Shown here piece after piece: positions 53,703 through 61,200 of a DNA stretch of 64,000 nt. Under the pieces are notes generated by a model. That model was not told the origin of the DNA. It saw only the letters and a program-made list of their open reading frames with translations, and did not search any database. Positions within the stretch are counted from its first letter, which is position 1; each line of letters starts with the position of its first letter. A program made the position numbers and the translations under genes. This DNA is from Diplonema papillatum (lineage: Eukaryota; Euglenozoa; Diplonemea; Diplonemida; Diplonemidae), in the NCBI GenBank assembly GCA_030068145.1, contig JAPJBO010000782.1, positions 43,605 through 107,604 on the forward strand. The letters are read 5' to 3'.

Positions 53703-54000
53703 AGCAGCAGCAGCAGCAAGGCAGCAGCAGCAAGGCAGGCAGCAGTAGAAGCAAGGCAGCAGCAGCAAGGCAGCAGCAGCAAGGCAGCAGCAGCAAGGCA
53801 GCCACGGCAAGGCAGCCGCGGCAAGGCAGCAACGGCAATGCAGCAGCAGAAGCAAGACAGCAGCGGCAAGGCAGCAGCAGCAAGGCAAGACAGCAGCGGC
53901 AAGGCAGGAGCGGCAGCAGGACAGCAGCAGCAAGGCAGCAGCAGCAAGGCAGCAGCGGCAAGGCAGCAGCAGCAAGGCAGCCAGAGCAAGACAGCAGCGG
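53703..54000 (+). repeat. Degenerate CAG-triplet array
   Basis: Units of the type cagcagcagcaaggcag with substitutions to ggcaaggcag; no conserved frame. Confidence 0.9.
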
Positions 54001-54049
54001 TTAATCAGCAGGAGGAAGAGCACCAACAGAAGGCAGCAGACAGGATAGG

Positions 54050-54490
54050 AGCTTTGAATTCAAATAAACATAAACAGAAAATCAAAACACAGACGAAGTT
54101 TGTTTGAAGCGCTTAAGAAGGAAATCGGAGCTTGCAATGAAAGCAGTCTTTGCAAGCGAAGGTCCTTGACTGCAGTGTTTGGTTTTGCGAGAATTCCACA
54201 GCTTCGGAGAAAGGCAGCAGAGCAGCAGGAGCAAGAGTAGCAGCAAGAAGAGCAGCAAGAGGAGGAGCAAGGCAGCAGCAAGGCAGACAGCAACTTTCGT
54301 TTCAAAGAAACCTAAACAGGAAATTAAAACACAGACGAAGTTTGCGAATCGGGGCTTCGATGAAAAATGCAAGCCTTTCCATTTCGAAGGGGGAGGGTCG
54401 TTTACTGCAGCGTTTGGTTTTGAGAGAGTTTCACAGCTTCGATGAAAGGCAACAAGAGAAGCAGGAGCAAGAGCAGCACCAGCACCAAAC
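54050..54490 (+). repeat. Tandem duplication of about 240 bp
   Basis: Two diverged copies each run from ttcaaa(t/g)aaac(a/c)taaacag through acacagacgaagtttg, ctgcag(t/c)gtttggtttt and cacagcttcg to agcaggagcaagag. The CAG-rich spacer differs in length. Confidence 0.7.
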
Positions 54491-55496
54491 ACAGGAACAA
54501 CAGGAGCAGCTAGATGAGCAGCAGCAAGGCAGCAAAAACCCCATCGAAGTCAAGAGAAGGTTGCTTTAAGCCTTTTGTCCACACTTTTCTTCTTATTTTA
54601 AAGAAATGAATGTAAAGAAATGAAAAGATGTCCCAGTGCTGGCATGGCAGGCCCCTTTTGGCCCAAAGAACAGGTAGCCACCGTTGTCAGCACATGGGGT
54701 TTCCACTCATTCGCATTTTTTTTTGTAGCAGCAGAAACATCAGCAAGACTGAAGCACCAGCAGGGGGAGAAGGAGCAGAAGCAGCAGCAGCAGCAGCAGC
54801 AGAAGTAGCAGCAGAAGCAGCACAGCATCAGCAGAACCAAACCAGGAACCCAAAACATTGGGAGGAAGGATGGGGGAGGGGAAAATGGCTATTGGTTGTC
54901 TCTTGTGTGCGTGCTTTGTCCTATCTTTGAAGGGTTGAAAGGAAGCTGCACTTTGCAACGCGGGAGTACCTGTCGAGCCAGTCAGCAAGATCAACCCGTG
55001 TCACTATGCCAGCATTTTGGATCAGATGCGAGCCCCTCCATAGGCTTTGTTGAGCGTCCTTGACGTTCATGCTTTGAGCAACTCCTGCAGGCAGTTCCTC
55101 GCAACTGGCCGAAAAAACTTTGTCTCACGACATTGTATGTGGCTAACCGCAGTGGAAACAAAACAGGAGGAAGCAAACCTTTCGAGGTCTGCGTGTTCAT
55201 AGTTCTGATGATCCCTAATCGGTGGAAGTTTTGGGCAGATTAGAGACAGACAAAGCACACGCATAGCAACAATCTTTGGCACGGGGACTGTGATACTTGG
55301 GTATATTTTTCGAATTTTCAAGTTTTGGAAAAAAATATTATGAGCACCAGGCAGCACCAGCAGGAGGCACACACCAGCCAGCACCAGCAGCAGGCAGCAC
55401 CAACGGCAGGCAGCACCAACGGCAGGCAGCACACGCAGGCACCAGCAGGAAGCACATAGCAGGCAGCGCAGTACCAGCAGACACCCACCCAGGCCA

Positions 55497-55620
55497 GCAC
55501 CCAGCAAGTCAGCACCAGCAAGTCAGCACCAGCAAGTCAGCACCAGCAAGTCAGCACCAGCAAGTCAGCACCAGCAAGTCAGCACCAGCAAGTCAGCACC
55601 AGCAAGTCAGCAGCCAGCAA
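55497..55620 (+). repeat. 14-bp minisatellite (AGCACCAGCAAGTC)
   Basis: About eight head-to-tail copies of agcaccagcaagtc, the last ones degenerate. Confidence 0.9.
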
Positions 55621-55781
55621 GCCAGCCAACAAAAAGCCTTGAGTGAGAGACAAGCCCCTAGACACACAGGACTCCCACCACTCATCCTTTTGCTTCCCAT
55701 TCTGCGCGTTCTTTGGGGGTCCTGTGTTGCCAAGCCTGATTGGAAGAGATAGAGGGGGGCACACCTCCTGCAAACCCGGGC

Positions 55782-56144
55782 AAACCTGACCTGTGGAATT
55801 GGATGCTGCCAAAAAATGGCTGGTTTGCGGGTCTGGTTCATAGGAAAACCAATAGAAACTGGATTCTGAATTTTGAGTTTTTCAGAATTTTTTTTTGACA
55901 AAGGTGAAATTTTTGCTTGGAATTTTTCATTGTGACGAACAGACAGACAGACAGACAGACAGACGGACAAGCCACATAATTATATAGTAACCTGACCTGT
56001 GGAATTGGATGCTGCCAAAAAATGGCTGGTTTGCGGGTCTGGTTCATAGGAAAACCAATAGAAACTGGATTCTGAATTTTGAGTTTTTCAGAATTTTTTT
56101 TTGACAAAGGTGAAATTTTTGCTTGGAATTTTTCATTGTGACGA

Positions 56145-56175
<31 letters not shown>

Positions 56176-56768
56176 CCAAGCCACATAATTATATAGTAAC
56201 CTGACCTGTGGAATTGGATGCTGCCAAAAAATGGCTGGTTTGCGGGTCTGGTTCATAGGAAAACCAATAGAAACTGGATTCTGAATTTTGAGTTTTTCAG
56301 AATTTTTTTTTGACAAAGGTGAAATTTTTGCTTGGAATTTTTCATTGTGACGAACAGACAGACAGACAGACAGACAGACAAGACAGACGGAATTATATAG
56401 TAAACCTGACCTGTGGAATTGGATGCTGCCAAAAAATGGCTGTTTGCGGGTCTGGTTCATAGGAAAACCAATAGAAACTGGATTCTGAATTTTGAGTTTT
56501 TCAGAATTTTTTTTTGACAAAGGTGAAATTTTTGCTTGGAATTTTTCATTGTGACGAACAGACAGAACAGACGACAGACAGACAGACGACGGACAAGCCA
56601 CATCATTATATAGTAACCTGACCTGTGGAATTGGATGCTGCCAAAAAATGGCTGGTTTGCGGGTCTGGTTCATAGGAAAACCAATAGAAACTGGATTCTG
56701 AATTTTGAGTTTTTCAGAATTTTCTTTTGACAAAGGTGAAATTTTTGCTTGGAATTTTTCATTGTGAC
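55782..56768 (+). repeat. 205-212-bp tandem repeat, five copies, each with a CAGA microsatellite
   Basis: Copies start at 55782, 55989, 56198, 56403 and 56615 with aacctgacctgtggaattgg. Each contains a near-identical 160-bp block, a (gaca)n tract of variable length and acataattatatagt. The fifth copy stops at cattgtgac (56768), exactly where the others enter the CAGA tract; GC-rich retrotransposon sequence begins soon after. Confidence 0.95.
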
Positions 56769-56975
56769 TACAGTTTCTGTACTTTATTGGTGGCTCACCG
56801 TGGTCACCCGCGGACCTCCCTCGGGTTCGTGCGGAAAGCGGTACCGGTCCCCCCGGTGAAAGAAACAACCGCCGCCGACACCCTCTCACCCCGGAGAGGG
56901 CTACACACAACACCCCCCCCAAGCCGCGCCCCGTGCGCGCCCCCTCGCCGGGGAGAAGCGGGCGAAAGCCCACCA

Positions 56976-57200
56976 CCTGCCCCTGAGCCGGGGAAGAGCC
57001 GGTTGACAACGGCTAGTGCCTTCGTTCAGGCACGCGTGAGGCCCACACCCGGCGGAGGGGTGTGCGACGTTCTTCTGCCGCCGGGCGCCCGACCGCGCAC
57101 CCGTGTCACCGCCTGCCCCTGAGCCGGGGAAGAGCCGCGTGACACCGGCTGGCGCCACCGTTCCGGCGCGCGTGAAGGCCCACACCCGGCGGAGGGGTGT
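56976..57200 (+). promoter_or_regulatory. 136-bp tandem 5' UTR monomers of the retrotransposon
   Basis: cctgcccctgagccgggg starts at 56976 and again at 57112. Both units run on through gaagagccg, gacaacggct or gacaccggct, and cacacccggcggaggggtgtg. Tandem 5' monomers act as internal promoters in some LINEs (for example mouse L1); that role here is inference. Confidence 0.6.
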
Positions 57201-57229
57201 GAAAGGATCTGCCGGTCGGAAGGTCGGAG

Positions 57230-58090
57230 GGAGGCGCCGCCGGCTCGCCCGGGGCTGCAGCTGCCCCGGCAGCAGCTGGCCGCAGCCACAGGTAGCAGCA
57301 GCCACGCCGCAGCAGCAACAGCCACAGCAACCGCCTGCCCCAGCACCAACAGCGGCATCTGCCGCAGCAACAGCAGCTCCAGAACCAGCAGCCACAACTG
57401 CAGCAACGGCAAAAGCCCCATCAGCAGCAGCCCCAGGGCCAGCAGCAGCAGCCCCAGCAGCCGCAGCCACAACAGCAGAAGCTGCACCCGCTGCAGCGGC
57501 ACCAGCAGCCGCAGCGACAGCGGCAGCAGCATCGGACACAGCGGCAGCTGCCCCAGAAGCAGCAGCAACACCAGCGGCCGCAGCAACAACAGCGGCAGCA
57601 GCAACGGCGACTGCGGCCGCAGCAACGGCAGCTCCCCGATCGCTGTCGACGGACGCCCCGCGGGCCGGCGCTGCCCACGTGCACCCCCCATCACACCACC
57701 AGTGAGGGGCCTACTGCCGTGGCCGCCCCCAGGCGCCGCCGGCTCGCCCGGGGCTGCAGCTGCCTCGGCAGCAGCGGCCGCAGCCACAACAGCAACAGCA
57801 GCACCAACGACAGCGGCAGCAGCCTCACGGGCAGCAGCAGCGACAGCCCCAACTCCAGCGGCAACAACGGCCCCGACAGCGGCGGCAACACGAGCACCAG
57901 CAGCAGCACCTGCCGCAGCAACAGCAGCCCCAGATCCAGCAGCCACAACAGCAGCAACGGCAAAGGCCCCTACAGCGGCAGCCCCAGCCCCAGCAGCCGC
58001 AGCCACAACAGCAGAAGCAGTAACTGCCTCAACGGCAGCAGCCCCAGCACCCGCAGCAGCGGCACCAGCAGCCGCAGCATCAACGGCAGC
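57230..58090 (+). repeat. GCA-rich low-complexity leader, internally duplicated
   Basis: Two units of about 490 bp (from 57231 and 57728) both begin gcgccgccggctcgcccggg and continue as cagcagcagccccagcagc-type sequence. All forward frames lack ATG codons (frames at 57103 and 57702 begin with GTG), so I treat it as untranslated leader. Confidence 0.6.
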
Positions 58091-58206
58091 TGCTTCTCTT
58101 TTTCCCCCCCGCCCGCACTTGGCCAGCAGTCGTCCGGGATCATACCCCGAGGGCCGGTGTTTTCTTTTTGTTTTTTGTTTTTTCTTTAGTCCTTTCCCCT
58201 CCCACC

Positions 58207-61200
58207 ATGCCCGAGGGACCCATACCCGGGCTCAGCTTCCAGTCGGTCCCTCAGGGCCTTCTGGAGAGGCTCAGCCGGGTACCCGAGCTCGGGCCGAGAG
58301 CCCCGTGGAGGAGGCTGGGGGGCAGGGAGACCCAGCAATGGGGGTTCGCCTTCCGACAGGGCGGACTCCCGCTCAAGCTGGAAGAGGGGATCCCCGAAGG
58401 GCCCCTTAAAGAAATGGCGGATCTCATTCGAGTCCGCCTGGGGTGGGTACCGGACCAGTTGCTGGTCAACCGGTACGGGAGAGGGGTGGGAATCGCCCCC
58501 CACACGGACCAGCGGGCGCTGGGTCCGACGGTCGCGACCGTGTCGCTCTTAAGTGACACGGTCATGGAGTGGGAGAAGGGGGGACGGAAGGTAAGGACCC
58601 CCCTGCCAGTCGGCACCCTGTGCCACATGGAAGGCGAGGCCAGGTGCCTGTGGACGCACGGGATTCGTCCCGCCGACGTCACACAGCCCCGGGTCTCGCT
58701 GACCTACAGGTCGGTGTGCGGGGGGGCCCGATCACTCTCCCACGATCCCCCCCAGCCCTCGGCCGATGCCCCGTCGCACCCCACGGTCGGAGCTCCTCGG
58801 ACGAAACGCCCCACCGACCGGGCTCAAGGTCTCCTGCCAGGCAAGCCGGGGAGAAACGAAGAGGAGGAGCACGACCAGGGAGGTGCGACGGACGCAGAGC
58901 GGGATCAGGGCCGCCCCCCCCAGAGAGAAGAACGGGACCGGGACGCCCCCCCGAGGGCACCCCCAGCATCCCTTGCGCCCCAGCCCCGGGAAGCCCGCCC
59001 GTGGAGGTGGGAGGACGTGTACACACACGTCTTCGAGAGCCCCGCCCAAGGCTGGATTCCCCTCCGAGATTCCAACCGGAGGGGGGTAAGGCTAGTGGGG
59101 CCCAGTCCCCCGCCAGCGCCCCCCGGAAGAGTCCCCCCCCCTCCCCCACCACAGGAGTGGGGGCCGGAGTGGGTCCCAGGGGATGCCCCCCTCGCCCGGG
59201 GCAGGCCGGCACGACTGCCAAAGACGGGGGGCACAAAAGGAGGGGACAGACGCCGGAGCCCGCTCCCCACCTACCCGCCCAAGCCCCGCCCGAAGAAACT
59301 GAGGCCCACCCCTAGCAAAGAAGAAAGGAGGGTAAAAGCGGGGCGCCGACGGGAGGCCCGGGCCAAAAGGAGGGAGGAGGAAGGGCAGCAGCCCCGCAGC
59401 CCCAGCCCGGCCCCCCGAAAGGAGGACGAGGGGGACCCGCCCACCACGAAGGGGAGGTGGTGGGCGAGAAACAAAAGGAGGAGGGAGGGTGGAAGGAGAA
59501 AGACCCGTCCCCACAAGAAGAGACGGGAAGGCCTCCGCAGGCCTGCCCCGCCCGAGGAGGACGAAGAGACCCCGGTCTCGTGCCCGCAAGGCAGGGGCGC
59601 CCCCCCCAGGAGGGCGGGAGGGTGGAAGAAGGGACCCTCCCCTGGTCTAGGCGTGTGGGGGTTAATCGTACTGTGCGGGGCGTTCTGCCTCGGGCAGGCG
59701 ACCCCACGGCCCCAGGGGGTGGTACGCGGCCGGTGGGGGGCACAACCCTCCACCGACGACGGCGAACCCACGCCGACACCGGAGGCCCGGTGCCCAAGGA
59801 CGCCCCGCCCCCCCCGCCCCAGCCCCCGCCCTCGCCCCCCTTCCCGGTCTGACGATGGGGGGGAACAACGCGCCAGGGTTGGAGAGCGGCCACAAGACCG
59901 GCCATCCCCCCCACGACCCCCCCAAGAGAACAGACACACCCCCCGGCCGCCTATGAAGGAGGGAGGGGGCAGGGGGCGAGCGGCCCCGTGGCCCCTCCCC
60001 CCGGAGGGGGGACAAGACCCGGACACCGGCGGAGCACCGGTGTCCGGGGCGTGGTGGGGTGGGGCAGTGCTGATGACGGGCCTGGGGCTCTTGTACGTAG
60101 TCCGCAATGGGTGGAGCAAGGTTCCACGGGCCTTGGCCCGGGGGACCCCGCCAACGACGAAGGTCCCCGAAAGCTCGGGGCCGGGACGACAGGACCCAGG
60201 GACGCACAGCACTGCCCCGGAACCCCGGTACCCGCGCGGCTCCAAGCTGGTGTGGGAAAGGAGGGTGGGCCTTCTCAAAAGCTCCCGCCCAAGTGGCCTA
60301 CACGGTGGGGCGCAGGCCCGGAGTAGTTGTACCCGCAGCCGGTGGGTTTTGCTGTGGGTAGTGCTAGTAGGGGCGGCGGCGGCGTGGGGGGACTCCCACC
60401 TGACGGAACGGCTCCGGGGCAGGAGGGGGGACGGTTTGCCGAACGTAGGGGCCTCAGGACTGGGCCGACCGAGCTCGTCGACTGCAGCCGAGGGGCGGGT
60501 CCCAGGCCGCGAGACCGCTTGGGAGGCGATGCGGGAAGGTGCCCGGCAGGCACGACCAATCCTGGCCCCAGGGGCCCAGTGGACGATGCTCGCTGCGGGG
60601 CTGGGCATGCTCCTGGGGCTGAGGCGACGAAGGCAGCCGGAAGGCGGAACACTCGAGAGGCGGCCGAGGAGGTTGCGGAGGTGGAGGGGTTCACGCCCGG
60701 GCAGACGCCGCCCGGTCTCGGCCTACGAGAGGGAAGAGGCCGCTCGGAGGCAGGAGGCGAGGTACGAGGGGTGGGGCGACCCGCAGGCCGGCCCTCAAGT
60801 GATCTGGCTCGACCCCCACGACCTGAGGGGTGGCGGGGAGCCCGAGGCGACGAAAAAGGCGCAGCAGCAGAAGCGCCCCCCGAGCCGGTCGGCCCCCGGC
60901 AACAACCCCGAGTGCCCAAGCGTGCGGGAAGAGGCGTGCAAAGTCGGAGGCTGCCCCTTCAAAGGCACGCGCGATAAACTCGTGCATCACCTGGCGAGGG
61001 AGCACCAGTTGCCGGGGGGGAAGGACGCCGTGCCGGCGGCGGATCTAGCCAGGCTAAAGATGGGCCTGTGCCACCACTGCGGAGCTGTGGAGGACCGGAA
61101 GTGCGCCAGCAATGCCCATGTGAGCTGCAGGCAGAAAGCCGAGTCGACCAGGGACCACCCGCACGAAGAGCCGGAAGGGTGCTGGGAATACGCGGCGGCG

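Larger units (their letters stand above)
53549..55781. other. CAG-rich and minisatellite region, no gene
   Basis: It contains CAG-triplet arrays (53703-54000; 54775-54830), a tandem duplication of about 240 bp (54050-54240 against 54290-54480, both with acacagacgaagtttg and a cagcttcg(g/a)(a/t)gaaaggca end) and CAG/CACC-rich minisatellites (55340-55640). Frames through these on either strand are repeat artefacts. Confidence 0.6.

Noticed and set aside
57103..58409. Two forward frames of 200 and 235 codons upstream of the polyprotein, possible ORF1
   Set aside because: Both begin with GTG, consist of translated GCA repeat, and have no zinc finger, RRM or coiled coil typical of ORF1.
59271..60608. 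445-codon minus-strand frame
   Set aside because: Antisense of the GC-rich polyprotein linker; Pro/Arg/Gly-rich with no motif.
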